Origin: FEN-1297 sp964498065
GTDB taxonomy: Bacteria; Bacteroidota; Ignavibacteria; Ignavibacteriales; Ignavibacteriaceae
DNA: 64,000 nucleotides
Direction of reading: 5' to 3'
Assembly: GCA_964498065.1 (NCBI GenBank)
Contig: CAZCFZ010000006.1
Location: forward strand, 1 to 64,000
How positions within the stretch are numbered: position 1 is the stretch's first letter; every line of letters starts with the position of its first letter. Below the pieces are notes generated by a model. It made no database searches. It worked only from the letters and a program-made list of their open reading frames with translations, and was not told the DNA's origin. Of this stretch, positions 17,584 through 26,230 are shown piece after piece. The position numbers were made by a program, and so were the translations under genes.

Positions 17584-18378
17584 TCAACCCCAGAAAAAAA
17601 CTGTAATCTTAACGAGAATCATATCTACTATTAAAATCAGTAAAGAAGAAATGACAACAGAACTCGTAGATGCTCTTCCTACTCCGACAGTTCCGTTTTC
17701 AGTATTATAGCCTTTATAAGTTCCTACAATTCCGACAATAAATCCGAAGAAAAATGTTTTGGCAATTCCGGGAATAATATCCGAAAACTCCAGAGAATGA
17801 ATAACTGCGTTTGTGTACAACTCAAAATTTAAATGCTGTGAAAGGAATATTGCAACAAACCCGCCCAGGATGGCAATGAAAATAACATAGATGGTAAGCA
17901 TCGGAAGAATAATTGTACAGGCCAATACTCTGGTAACAACAAGAAATTTAAACGGATGAATTGCCGAAACTTCCATAGCGTCAATCTGTTCGGTAACACG
18001 CATAGATCCCAGCTCCGCTCCAATACCGGAACTGACTCTTCCTGCAAATATTAAAGCAGTAATAACCGGACCTAATTCTCGTACTACAGATAATGCAACC
18101 ATTCCCGGAAGAAAAGACTCTGCGCCGAACCTCGCCATTACCGGTTGGCTCTGCATTGCCAGCACTAGTCCGATTATGAAGCCTGTTACACTTACAATCG
18201 GTAGTGTTTTAACACCGAGTTCGTCCATGTGCTTTTTTATTTCCCCGAATTCGTAAGGAGGAATAAAAACGTTTTTAAGAAATTCAATAGAAAATAAAGT
18301 AAGCCCGGCAATCATACTAAAGAATTCGGCAAATCTTTTACCGGCAACGGATACTTGTTCTTTTGTGTCAGGTTCCAA
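17584..18378 (-). CDS. mlaE: MlaE-family ABC permease
   Basis: A 264-residue permease with about five to six membrane segments. Conserved pieces are 'GFIIGLVLAMQSQPV', 'VALSVVRELGPVITALIFAGRVSSG' and 'AELGSMRVTEQIDAMEV', the last being the coupling loop that contacts the ATPase. The frame begins with TTG at 18378 (no clear ribosome-binding site); the next ATG is residue 22 (MIAGLTLF), but residues 5-21 (EQVSVAGKRFAEFF) still align with the N-terminus of known MlaE proteins, so the TTG start is preferred. First gene of the mlaEFD operon, moving phospholipids across the periplasm. The 499-base gap upstream should include the promoter. Confidence 0.9.
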   Translation of the reverse strand: MEPDTKEQVSVAGKRFAEFFSMIAGLTLFSIEFLKNVFIPPYEFGEIKKHMDELGVKTLPIVSVTGFIIGLVLAMQSQPVMARFGAESFLPGMVALSVVRELGPVITALIFAGRVSSGIGAELGSMRVTEQIDAMEVSAIHPFKFLVVTRVLACTIILPMLTIYVIFIAILGGFVAIFLSQHLNFELYTNAVIHSLEFSDIIPGIAKTFFFGFIVGIVGTYKGYNTENGTVGVGRASTSSVVISSLLILIVDMILVKITVFFWG

Positions 18379-18877
18379 TTAGTTTGATTTGATTTTAAAT
18401 TTTAATTGCTGATTAAATAAAAATTTAATCTTTATTAAACTTAAATTTAATACTTCAATTTGTTAAGCACATTTTACTTATCGAAAATAATAAAAAAACA
18501 TGCTCAAAAAAAGTTCTGATTAAATTTAGAATAATTTCACGCCTCCGGCGTTTAGTATAAAATTCCTTCTAAACGGATGCCTTTAACAGAAGGTTTGCCT
18601 GCCGGCAGGGCTGATATTATTATGATTACAATCTAAACCGGAATGGTTTTTAATTCCGTGGGTATGAAATTATTCTTAATTAGAATTTTTTTGTTTATAG
18701 GTCATTTATAAAATAATTTCTTGATGCCAATTTATTTTAGACCTCAATGAGAAAAGTAAATGCAATTATAATATATTATCTAATATTCTAACATAATTTT
18801 CAAACTCTAAAAACATTTCGTATGATGTTTTTCCCCTTCTCTTCGGGAAGGGGTAAGGGGATGGGCCTAGATAGGCA
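18379..18877. repeat. Repeat-rich intergenic island
   Basis: About 500 bases without a gene, carrying several short, unusually GC-rich, symmetrical elements: ACGCC-tcc-GGCGT at 18539-18551; CCTTCT ... AGAAGG (about 18564-18593); the perfect 12-base palindrome CCTGCCGGCAGG at 18598-18609; CGGAAT-loop-ATTCCG at 18639-18658; and 'ccccttctcttcgggaaggggtaaggggatggg' type sequence (about 18833-18864), in which ccccttc and gaagggg can pair. Such pieces are known as dispersed intergenic repeats in Bacteroidota and relatives (general knowledge). The minus strand also has to hold the mlaE promoter. No second copy of these elements is seen in the window. Confidence 0.5.
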
Positions 18878-19246
18878 TCAACTAAATGCATTTATATAAT
18901 GATTTATTTCCGGTTTTTGCTTGTATTTAAAAAGAATAGCAACCACATCAAAGCGGCAATCTATTTCCGTAATATTTTTATCGTAAAGGTAAAGCTCAGC
19001 CATTTTTTTAATCTGCTTTATTTTGTTTTTTGTAATTGCATATTCCGGCGCACCGTATTCAAGATTTGTTCTTGACTTAACTTCAACAAAAACCGTATAT
19101 CCCGTCTCCGGATCTTTTGCAATAATATCTATCTCTCCTTTGCCGTAACGGTAGTTCCTTTCCAGAATTTCATAACCATTTTCTTTCAGCATCTCTGCTG
19201 CCATGTCTTCTCCCTTTTTACCAAAATCCTTAACGTTATCCGGCAT
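18878..19246 (-). CDS. YraN/UPF0102 nuclease-like protein
   Basis: A 122-residue YraN-family protein with the PD-(D/E)XK nuclease core: the catalytic stretch GEID at residues 37-40 and EVK at 55-57, spaced as in archaeal Holliday junction resolvases. Family members are usually coded next to RNase HII, as here (57 bases downstream of rnhB). Their biological role is not settled; a link to DNA repair or natural transformation has been proposed. Start ATG with a weak purine-rich leader. Length is normal for the family. Confidence 0.9.
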   Translation of the reverse strand: MPDNVKDFGKKGEDMAAEMLKENGYEILERNYRYGKGEIDIIAKDPETGYTVFVEVKSRTNLEYGAPEYAITKNKIKQIKKMAELYLYDKNITEIDCRFDVVAILFKYKQKPEINHYINAFS

Positions 19247-19302
19247 AAATTTCTTTAAAAATAATTAAGTTTAGATATATCCCCATTTATAACAGCTCAG
19301 AC

Positions 19303-19944
19303 TTATTCTATAAATGTACTTTCCTCAATTTCATACTGGAAATTAATATCCTCTGCTAAAATCTTTCTTAAAAAAGTTCTTCTATGCAAGGGTGAAGGTC
19401 CGTATAACTTTACTGCATTTATGTGTTCCCTGGTCGGATAGCCTTTATTTTTAGACCATAAATACTGCGGGAAGTATTCGTTTAGTCTCTTCATAATTCT
19501 ATCGCGGGTAACTTTTGCAACAATTGACGAAGCTGCAATTGAAAACGATTTTGAATCACCCTTTACAATAGGAATAGTAGGAACATGATAATTAAACGTT
19601 TTATTTCCGTCGATTAAAACCAGATCCGGAGGAATCTTAAGCCGCTTAACAGCTATTGACATAGCCAGTAAAGAAGCCTGCAGAATATTAATCCTATCAA
19701 TTTGTCCGTGTGAAACAGCAGCAATTGAGTACGATAATGCTTTATCGATTATTTGCGGAAATAAAATCTCTCTCTCCTTTTCCGTCAGTTTTTTGGAATC
19801 ATCAACTCCCTGGATAAAAGTATCTCTGTCAAATATTACGGCAGCACTTACAACAGGACCTGCAAGAGGGCCTCTCCCCGCTTCGTCAACTCCGGCTATA
19901 AATTTTATTTTATCGGACAAGTATGAATTATCGAATTTTTTCAT
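19303..19944 (-). CDS. rnhB: Ribonuclease HII
   Basis: A 213-residue ribonuclease HII, which cuts RNA of RNA-DNA hybrids and single ribonucleotides in DNA. The N-terminal signature GVDEAGRGPLAGPVV includes catalytic D20 and E21; a further catalytic aspartate is in 'LVLIDGNKTF' near residue 112, and 'SIAASSIVAKVTRDR' is the conserved helix. The C-terminal tail beyond the core (EIEESTFIE) is short and acidic. Its ATG overlaps the stop of the UbiA gene by one base (TAATG), so it is coupled to it, and yraN follows. Confidence 0.95.
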   Translation of the reverse strand: MKKFDNSYLSDKIKFIAGVDEAGRGPLAGPVVSAAVIFDRDTFIQGVDDSKKLTEKEREILFPQIIDKALSYSIAAVSHGQIDRINILQASLLAMSIAVKRLKIPPDLVLIDGNKTFNYHVPTIPIVKGDSKSFSIAASSIVAKVTRDRIMKRLNEYFPQYLWSKNKGYPTREHINAVKLYGPSPLHRRTFLRKILAEDINFQYEIEESTFIE

Positions 19945-20786
19945 TAACCTAAAAAGATTGCTAGTAATCCAAAAACCATGTTTAATTTTAAAATAAAACT
20001 CAACTTATTCAAGTTTTTTCTGGAATCATCATCCATTAATGACTTAAGGAAATAAATTAAAATCGGATTTACCAAAACAAGAATAATTATCAAATACTTG
20101 ATTCCGTATATTTTTAAAACAAAAGGATAAAATGTAAATAATATTAACAGCATTGAAAAAATAATAATTAATTTTTTCGCTACATTAAAACCATATTTAA
20201 CGGGAAAAGTTTTAATCCCGGTTTTTGTATCACCTTCAATATCTTCCATATCTTTAATTATTTCCCTGATAAAATTAATAACGAAAGCGAACAAAGCCGG
20301 AATAACAGCAGGTTTAATATTTTGAACCGCAGCACCTCCGTAAATAAATACCATGCCTGTCATTACAGCCACAATAGTATTCCCTAGTAATAACATTTGT
20401 TTTAATTTATATGAATATAAAAGAAGCAGTATTGAGGCCGAAGTGCTTATGATTAAAGCGTTATAGTTTATATATGATGAAATAAAAATCCCTGTATATG
20501 CAAACAGAATATAGGTTATCACAGCTTCATTTTTTTTCAAGTCGCCTTTAACAAGAACCCTGTCCGGTCTGTTAATTTTGTCTATTTCGATATCAAAGAT
20601 ATCGTTAATAATATTACCTGAAGCAGAAATTAAGACGCCCGAAACCGCAGCTAAAATTATTTTATCTAAAAAATAAATCCCTTTTATACAAATTGCAGCA
20701 CCAACTAGAATGGAAAAGAAAGTAATTAATAAATTTATCGGTCTGCTAATCTTTACTATTGCTTTAATCTTCTTAAACAATTGCAT
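19944..20786 (-). CDS. UbiA prenyltransferase, DGGGP-synthase-like
   Basis: A 280-residue integral membrane UbiA-superfamily prenyltransferase with about eight or nine helices. The first aspartate-rich motif is NDIFDIEID (residues 61-69), followed by KINRPDR; the second is REIIKDMEDIEGD (174-186), followed by KTGIKTFPVKYG. This combination, with 'LLGNTIVAVMTGMVFIYGG' between, is closer to archaeal digeranylgeranylglyceryl phosphate synthases than to UbiA or MenA. It may attach an isoprenoid to glycerol phosphate or another acceptor. Genes for archaeal-type ether lipids have been reported in FCB bacteria; no GGGP synthase gene is in this window. Downstream of the Omp85 gene by 39 bases, one-base overlap with rnhB. 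Confidence 0.85.
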   Translation of the reverse strand: MQLFKKIKAIVKISRPINLLITFFSILVGAAICIKGIYFLDKIILAAVSGVLISASGNIINDIFDIEIDKINRPDRVLVKGDLKKNEAVITYILFAYTGIFISSYINYNALIISTSASILLLLYSYKLKQMLLLGNTIVAVMTGMVFIYGGAAVQNIKPAVIPALFAFVINFIREIIKDMEDIEGDTKTGIKTFPVKYGFNVAKKLIIIFSMLLILFTFYPFVLKIYGIKYLIIILVLVNPILIYFLKSLMDDDSRKNLNKLSFILKLNMVFGLLAIFLG

Positions 20787-20825
20787 GACGGGAAATTCTA
20801 TTTAACAGTTGATAATGTTAAAATA

Positions 20826-22592
20826 TTAAAATTGATTTACTATCCCAAAATGAATCTTGCCGTCCGAAAAGGAATCCCCCTTTGCTAAAGCGAAACTTAC
20901 ACTTAATACGCCCAGACTTGTTTCAACATTAAAGCCCACACCGTAGCCGATTCTGAATCCTTCACTCTTCAAAACATTCAATTGAGGATTCGCATTTCGT
21001 AAAAAATATCCGGTATCTAAAAATGCAAAAGTATATGTCCTTTGGGAAAGCAGCAGTCTGTATTCTAAGTTCGTCCACATAATTCTATTTCCAAGGAACT
21101 GATCTTCGCTGTAGCCTCTTAAAGTGCTCGCCCCGCCAAGCCGGAACAAATCGCTGATTTCAAAAAATGATCCGCGTAGCTCTCGTCCGTGCAGTCCTAA
21201 TGCAATAACCTGTCTATTAAATAATTGATAATAACCGCTTAGATCTAAGGTAAATCTTTGCAGGTTTACATTTGTTGAAATTGCCGGAGTAATAAACTGC
21301 TGAGGTCCGTATATTTTTTTCCTGCTGTAAGAATATGAATTTAAAAAAAGTATACCTTCGGTGGGAGAATAAGGATCGTCCCTTGTATCAATTTTTAAGT
21401 TTATACCGCTTGTAACGGCATTGGAATTAAACACGGTAAAAACCTGGTTTGTAAGAACCGTAGGAATTACGGATTCGGTTGAAACAAAAACCGAAGCTGA
21501 AATATTATCCGTTGCCAAATATTCCAGAGTCCCTTGAAATGTTCTTTGGACATAGGAACTATCCTGTTTCCTTTGTACCATGCTTCCGATAAAATTAAAA
21601 GGATAATTGAAAAGCCAGGGCTCTAAATATTTCAGCTCAAGATCCTGGGAATATTTGTTATATTGCTGCCACTTAATTGAAACGGCTCTGCCGGTACCGA
21701 ATAGATTTTGCATAGAGATATTAACGAGTCCCGTAAGATATCCTCCCTGGTTTTGACCTGTGGAAGGAATATAACCGATTACACCGTCGAAATTATTTGT
21801 TTGTCTTTCTTTTACTTTAATTCTTAGAATCCCCTGGTTTTTTGAGTTTAGAAAAAATTCCGGAGGGGTAACAGGCTCGAAAAAGCCGAGCTTGTTCAAT
21901 CTTTTCGGCAAATCGTCAATCAGCTTTTGTGAATACTCCTGCCCAGGTTTTAATCTCAGCTCACGTGTAATTACATAATCTTTTGTGGATTTATTACCGT
22001 CAATCTCTATCTTATCAATTTTACTGTAAATTCCTTTGTTAAATTTTAAATAAACATCGGCATTATATTCTTTTGAAACTGTGTCCGTATAAAAGTAAAT
22101 TGATGATACAACAATTTTTGCAAAAGGATACCCGTTGTTTTCATAAAATATTAGAGCATTTGATATATCATTTTCCAGTTCAAACTTATTAAAAATCTGC
22201 CCGTGCAAATATTCGAACATCGGAAGAATCTTACTATTAAAAGATGAATCCACATCTAAAAATTTTAAATTATTTATGTATGTCGGTTTTCCTTCATTTA
22301 TTGAAATTTTAAGATCAACTTTTAGTGAATCTGTAGGATTTACAAGTTTGGTATCTTTGAATATACTATGAAGATATCCTCTTTGAGCTAGTTGAAAAGC
22401 AATTCTCGATTTAATAGTATCTATAATTCCGTTAGTAACTTTGGTACCGGTATTAACTCCCGACCATCCGATTATATCACCGGATGAAAAAGTTTTATTA
22501 CCTTCAACGCTAACGGATTGAATAGTTTGAGAAAAACTTTGGCAAGCAGCAGCAAGAATAAGAATTAAAATATATTTAGTGCGGAGTGACAT
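20826..22592 (-). CDS. Omp85-family outer-membrane protein (BamA/TamA-like)
   Basis: A 588-residue outer-membrane protein. A signal peptide (1-21, ending SFSQ) is followed by POTRA-like domains to about residue 260 (for example 'IQSVSVEGNKTF', 'IDKIEIDGNKSTKDYVITRELRL') and a C-terminal surface-antigen barrel ending in phenylalanine (GIVNQF), the usual barrel assembly signal. 'RLGGASTLRGYSEDQF' is the conserved motif that folds into the barrel (VRGY/F type). At 588 residues with about three POTRAs it is shorter than BamA (around 800) and similar to TamA, so its exact job in outer-membrane protein insertion is open. The start overlaps the pfkB-like gene by 17 bases. Confidence 0.88.
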   Translation of the reverse strand: MSLRTKYILILILAAACQSFSQTIQSVSVEGNKTFSSGDIIGWSGVNTGTKVTNGIIDTIKSRIAFQLAQRGYLHSIFKDTKLVNPTDSLKVDLKISINEGKPTYINNLKFLDVDSSFNSKILPMFEYLHGQIFNKFELENDISNALIFYENNGYPFAKIVVSSIYFYTDTVSKEYNADVYLKFNKGIYSKIDKIEIDGNKSTKDYVITRELRLKPGQEYSQKLIDDLPKRLNKLGFFEPVTPPEFFLNSKNQGILRIKVKERQTNNFDGVIGYIPSTGQNQGGYLTGLVNISMQNLFGTGRAVSIKWQQYNKYSQDLELKYLEPWLFNYPFNFIGSMVQRKQDSSYVQRTFQGTLEYLATDNISASVFVSTESVIPTVLTNQVFTVFNSNAVTSGINLKIDTRDDPYSPTEGILFLNSYSYSRKKIYGPQQFITPAISTNVNLQRFTLDLSGYYQLFNRQVIALGLHGRELRGSFFEISDLFRLGGASTLRGYSEDQFLGNRIMWTNLEYRLLLSQRTYTFAFLDTGYFLRNANPQLNVLKSEGFRIGYGVGFNVETSLGVLSVSFALAKGDSFSDGKIHFGIVNQF

Positions 22593-23541
22593 CTATAGTT
22601 TTCATCTTTTTCCCGGTTGATGATATTTTCACAAGCTGTTTAACTTCTTCAGCTTCAGCAAGTTTAACATTACATACGTCATAACTCTTTGCGTTACAAA
22701 TTCCGAGTGCCGACGAAAATGAAAGACATTCTTCAAATGTAAGATTATTATGCCATGAATAAGCTACGCCGGCAACAAAACCGTCGCCGCTGCCTGTCGC
22801 ATCGTAAACATCTACAGCCGGGTTTTTAACTTTAAAATGATATTCAAAATTAGAAGCAAAAGTAATTCCGTCACCGTCCGTTAAGAAAGACTGTTTTATA
22901 TTTTTGCCGTATAAATAATCCAAAAATTCCAATTTATCTTTTTCATCATTTAATGAAATATTCAAAGACTTTTTTAATTCGGTGATATTATTATGTAAAA
23001 TAGTTGGTGAACTTTCAATACAATTAGCCAGGTGTGCACCGTAAGTATCGCAGACTGAAATTTTATCGTACTTGTTGGCCAGCTCTATTCCGTGCGGGAA
23101 AATTGAATTCGCTTCTTCACAAGGAGAGCTTCCTGCAAACACAACAATCTCGCAATTCTCTATCATCTTCTCCAGTTTATTTTTAAATTCTTCTACTTCA
23201 ATTGATGAGATTTTGGAATTTAAACTGAAAAAAGTGGAAATTTTCTTTTTAGATTCATCAACTGTAATAAAAGCATCGCGCGTTTCTTCATGCATTTTAA
23301 CGAAAGAAAATTTTATCCCTTCTTTTGAAAGAATCTCTTTAAGAATTTTCCCGTTGCTTCCGCCTAAAAAGGTAAAAGCAAAATTATCCGTGTTAAGATT
23401 ATTTAATTGCCTGCTAACGTTGATTCCTTTACCGCCTGCCTTAAGTTCTTTACTTCCGTTTCTATTTTCATCCTCAAACAGAACCCGTTTAAAAATTAAT
23501 CGCCTCTCAAGCAGAGGATTTAGAGTAATAGTTAAAATCAT
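22576..23541 (-). CDS. PfkB-family 1-phosphofructokinase-like sugar kinase
   Basis: A 321-residue ribokinase-fold kinase. It has 'TITLNPLLERRL' at the start (usually NPAxD), 'KAGGKGINVSRQL' for substrate binding around residues 36-48, and DATGSGDGFVAG near 250, which contains the catalytic aspartate and anion hole. This is the 1-phosphofructokinase/tagatose-6-phosphate kinase branch, phosphorylating a sugar phosphate with ATP. NPLLE in place of NPALD is a mild departure and makes the precise sugar uncertain. The last codons overlap the Omp85 start by 17 bases, so both share a transcript although no functional link is obvious. Confidence 0.85.
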   Translation of the reverse strand: MILTITLNPLLERRLIFKRVLFEDENRNGSKELKAGGKGINVSRQLNNLNTDNFAFTFLGGSNGKILKEILSKEGIKFSFVKMHEETRDAFITVDESKKKISTFFSLNSKISSIEVEEFKNKLEKMIENCEIVVFAGSSPCEEANSIFPHGIELANKYDKISVCDTYGAHLANCIESSPTILHNNITELKKSLNISLNDEKDKLEFLDYLYGKNIKQSFLTDGDGITFASNFEYHFKVKNPAVDVYDATGSGDGFVAGVAYSWHNNLTFEECLSFSSALGICNAKSYDVCNVKLAEAEEVKQLVKISSTGKKMKTIDVTPH

Positions 23542-23603
23542 ATTAGTTTATAATAGTTCCGAAAAAATTAGTCAACAAATATTTTATCCTCTTAAATTTA
23601 AGT

Positions 23604-24887
23604 TCATCTTCTAAACTTGTACAGATCTCCCGTTAACGGAGTAGTTAAACGATAATCTCCGAAGCCAGTATAATCGACAAAGACAAGACTTCGGTTCAAA
23701 TTATAATATTCCCAAACCACGTAAGGTTTAGAATTAATATCGAACGGATGACGGTCAACATCGTCGGGAGGTCCTAAAAGAATAAAGACCATTCCGCGGT
23801 CGCTTTTCCATCCCGGTATATAGCTTGAAAAATGTGCATTAGCATATGCAACACGACCGTAATATTCATCAAACACTTCATTTTCTTGCGTTTCAGGTGT
23901 AGGATCGTATTTTTTCCAAAAAGCAATGTAGCGCTTTAATTTCTCTTCTTTCGTCTTTGCATCCTTAATCTGATTTATTTCATGGGTCGAAGCAATATAT
24001 ATCATTTGATCAATTGCTTTTTCCAGGTCGGTTACGCTTGTCGGAATACCTTGCCATCGTGAGAAGAATTGCTTTTCAATTGAGACGGTTAAATTATGTA
24101 TTGTGTCTTTTATTTTTACAAATAATTTATAATAACCCAGACTAAAACTGCTGTCTCTTATATTATGGAAAATTTGTGTCTGTCCGCTGTTTACATCTTT
24201 ATTTTCTGTTTCAGAATAAATCTTATTTTTATCATTATCAAAAACCGTGTACTCAATTTCCAGCCTTCTGGCGGTATCGGAATAAATTTCAAAAAACAAA
24301 GGTAATCCGTCTTTCTGTGTTGCAACGTTACCGGAAACATTCGGTACAATCTTACTTTTACCTGCCTCTTCGGTTCTTTTGGCAATAAACATTATATCGC
24401 TTACTGCAATACCTGATGAAAGGTCTCGCACTTTAATTTTATCTTCTCTTGGTGTTTCACTTGAAGATTCTTCATTGCTTATTGAACTTCGAACAAAATA
24501 TTCATTCGGCTGAAGATAAAACGATTTGACACTTAGACTGTACATATCTCTGGATATGGTTTCATTATATGTTTTAACTTCTACTTTTTTATTCCATGTT
24601 TTTTCAGATATCAATTTATCTTTGTTGCTGTCAAATATTGAAACCGTTAATGAATAGTTTCCGACAAAATCCCTTTCTCCTCTAACAAATTGAATGGATG
24701 CGTAGGGTACCTGGATAAAAACATCAAGCCTGGTAACATTTTTTTTACCGGATGAAAAATCCAACATATCTTCGTAAAATTTAGGCCCATTGTTGTAACT
24801 ACCCAGCTTGCCGGCATTCTCAATTTGAGCATTTGCAAAAGAAAAGCTCAGCAGTAAAATAAAAACAAATAAAGTAAAGACTTTCAT
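23604..24887 (-). CDS. GWxTD domain-containing exported protein (1)
   Basis: A 427-residue exported protein. Residues 1-20 are a signal peptide (MKVFTLFVFILLLSFSFANA). The middle shows repeating beta-sandwich-like sections, and the last 110 residues are the GWxTD domain: a helix with 'TKEEKLKRYIAFWKKYDPTP', then 'YIPGWKSDRGMVFILLGPP' and HPFDINSKPYVVWEYY. The motif is GWKSD here rather than GWKTD. The domain is common in Bacteroidota, Ignavibacteria and Acidobacteriota and its role is unknown. The ATG has an excellent GGAGG four bases away. It follows rimO by 13 bases. A paralogue lies at 58336-59712. Confidence 0.88.
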   Translation of the reverse strand: MKVFTLFVFILLLSFSFANAQIENAGKLGSYNNGPKFYEDMLDFSSGKKNVTRLDVFIQVPYASIQFVRGERDFVGNYSLTVSIFDSNKDKLISEKTWNKKVEVKTYNETISRDMYSLSVKSFYLQPNEYFVRSSISNEESSSETPREDKIKVRDLSSGIAVSDIMFIAKRTEEAGKSKIVPNVSGNVATQKDGLPLFFEIYSDTARRLEIEYTVFDNDKNKIYSETENKDVNSGQTQIFHNIRDSSFSLGYYKLFVKIKDTIHNLTVSIEKQFFSRWQGIPTSVTDLEKAIDQMIYIASTHEINQIKDAKTKEEKLKRYIAFWKKYDPTPETQENEVFDEYYGRVAYANAHFSSYIPGWKSDRGMVFILLGPPDDVDRHPFDINSKPYVVWEYYNLNRSLVFVDYTGFGDYRLTTPLTGDLYKFRR

Positions 24888-24900
24888 TTTTACCTCCGGT

Positions 24901-26205
24901 TTATCTCCGGTTATTAATTACTTTACCGAATAAATCGTATTCATCAAAGTCATAAATCTGAACCGAATAAAAACTTCCTGTTAATATAGGCATTCCGTCA
25001 AGAGGTATTAAAACTTCCCCATCTACTTCGGGTGCATCTCTGTATGAACGACCGACATAAAAGTTTCCTTCGGCTCTTTCAATAAGTACTTGTAATTTTT
25101 CCCCCACAAGGTTTTTATTTTTTTCAAGAGAAATTTCCCTCTGAATTTCCATTAATTTGTCTTTCCTGTTTTGCTTTACATTTTCAGGAACCGGATCTCC
25201 TAAAATATAACTTGAGGTATTTTCTTCCATTGAAAATGTAAAGACCCCGATTTTATCAAATTTTATTTCACGGACAAAATCACATAATTCTTCAAATTCT
25301 TTTTCGGTTTCATTTGGATAACCTACTATAAATGTGGTTCTCAAAGAAATGTCCGGTATCTTTTCTCTCAGCTTGTATAAAAGTTCTCTGGTTTTTTTAG
25401 AAGTTACACCTCTTCTCATTGATTTTAGTATATCATCTGAGATATGCTGCAAAGGTATATCAACGTAATTGCATATTTTAGGATTATCTGCAATTGCATT
25501 TATTAATTCCTCCGGGAATTTTGAAGGGAAAGCATACATCAGTCTAATCCATTCAATTCCTTCTACCATACTTAACTTATTTAAAAGCTCTGCAATTGCC
25601 TTTTTGTTATAAACATCTATTCCATAATCCGTTGTATCCTGGGCGATAACAACAAGTTCTTTTGTATTATTCCGGGCAAGGAATTCTGTTTCCCGAATTA
25701 AATCCTCTACCGGTTTCGATTTATGTTTACCTCTCATTAATGGTATTGCACAAAATGAGCACGGATGATCGCAACCTTCAGAGATTTTGAGATATGCCGT
25801 ATGCGAAGGTGTTGTAAGAAACCTTTCGCCTAAAAGATCATATTTTAATTCGCCCCCGAGTGTTTTTAGAATACCTTCATACTTTTCCGTACCAAAAAAT
25901 GCATCGACTTCCGGAATATCTTTTGAAAGATCATCCATATATCTTTCGGAAAGGCAGCCGGCAACTATAACTTTCTTTATTTTTCCTTCCTGTTTTAAAG
26001 CGACAGCGTTCAATATAGTATCAATAGATTCCTTTTTAGCAGCTTCTATAAAACCGCAAGTGTTTATAATAATCGTCTCCGCATTATTCGGATCTTCAAT
26101 TAATTTTAAATTATTTAATTTTAATTGATTCATCAATCTTTCGGAATCAACCGTATTCTTTGCACATCCTAAAGTAATTACACTAACTTTTTCTTTACTT
26201 CTCAT
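24901..26205 (-). CDS. rimO: Ribosomal protein S12 methylthiotransferase RimO
   Basis: A 434-residue radical-SAM methylthiotransferase that adds a methylthio group to an aspartate of ribosomal protein S12. The N-terminal cluster is held by C14, C50 and C84; the radical-SAM cluster by C145, C149 and C152 in EGCDHPCSFCAIP. The C-terminal 70 residues form the TRAM domain. 'YAFPSKFPEELINAI' and the SxxxCDHPCSFC context mark RimO rather than MiaB, which is present separately at 36676-38025. Located between cdsA (25 bases upstream) and the GWxTD gene. Confidence 0.95.
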   Translation of the reverse strand: MRSKEKVSVITLGCAKNTVDSERLMNQLKLNNLKLIEDPNNAETIIINTCGFIEAAKKESIDTILNAVALKQEGKIKKVIVAGCLSERYMDDLSKDIPEVDAFFGTEKYEGILKTLGGELKYDLLGERFLTTPSHTAYLKISEGCDHPCSFCAIPLMRGKHKSKPVEDLIRETEFLARNNTKELVVIAQDTTDYGIDVYNKKAIAELLNKLSMVEGIEWIRLMYAFPSKFPEELINAIADNPKICNYVDIPLQHISDDILKSMRRGVTSKKTRELLYKLREKIPDISLRTTFIVGYPNETEKEFEELCDFVREIKFDKIGVFTFSMEENTSSYILGDPVPENVKQNRKDKLMEIQREISLEKNKNLVGEKLQVLIERAEGNFYVGRSYRDAPEVDGEVLIPLDGMPILTGSFYSVQIYDFDEYDLFGKVINNRR

Positions 26206-26230
26206 TATAAATTTTTCACATGTAATAAAA

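Noticed and set aside
23072..23614. 180-codon plus-strand frame opposite the PfkB gene
   Set aside because: Long but exactly antisense to a clear kinase gene; residue bias (Ser, Leu, Phe) is that of a reverse reading of AT-rich coding DNA.
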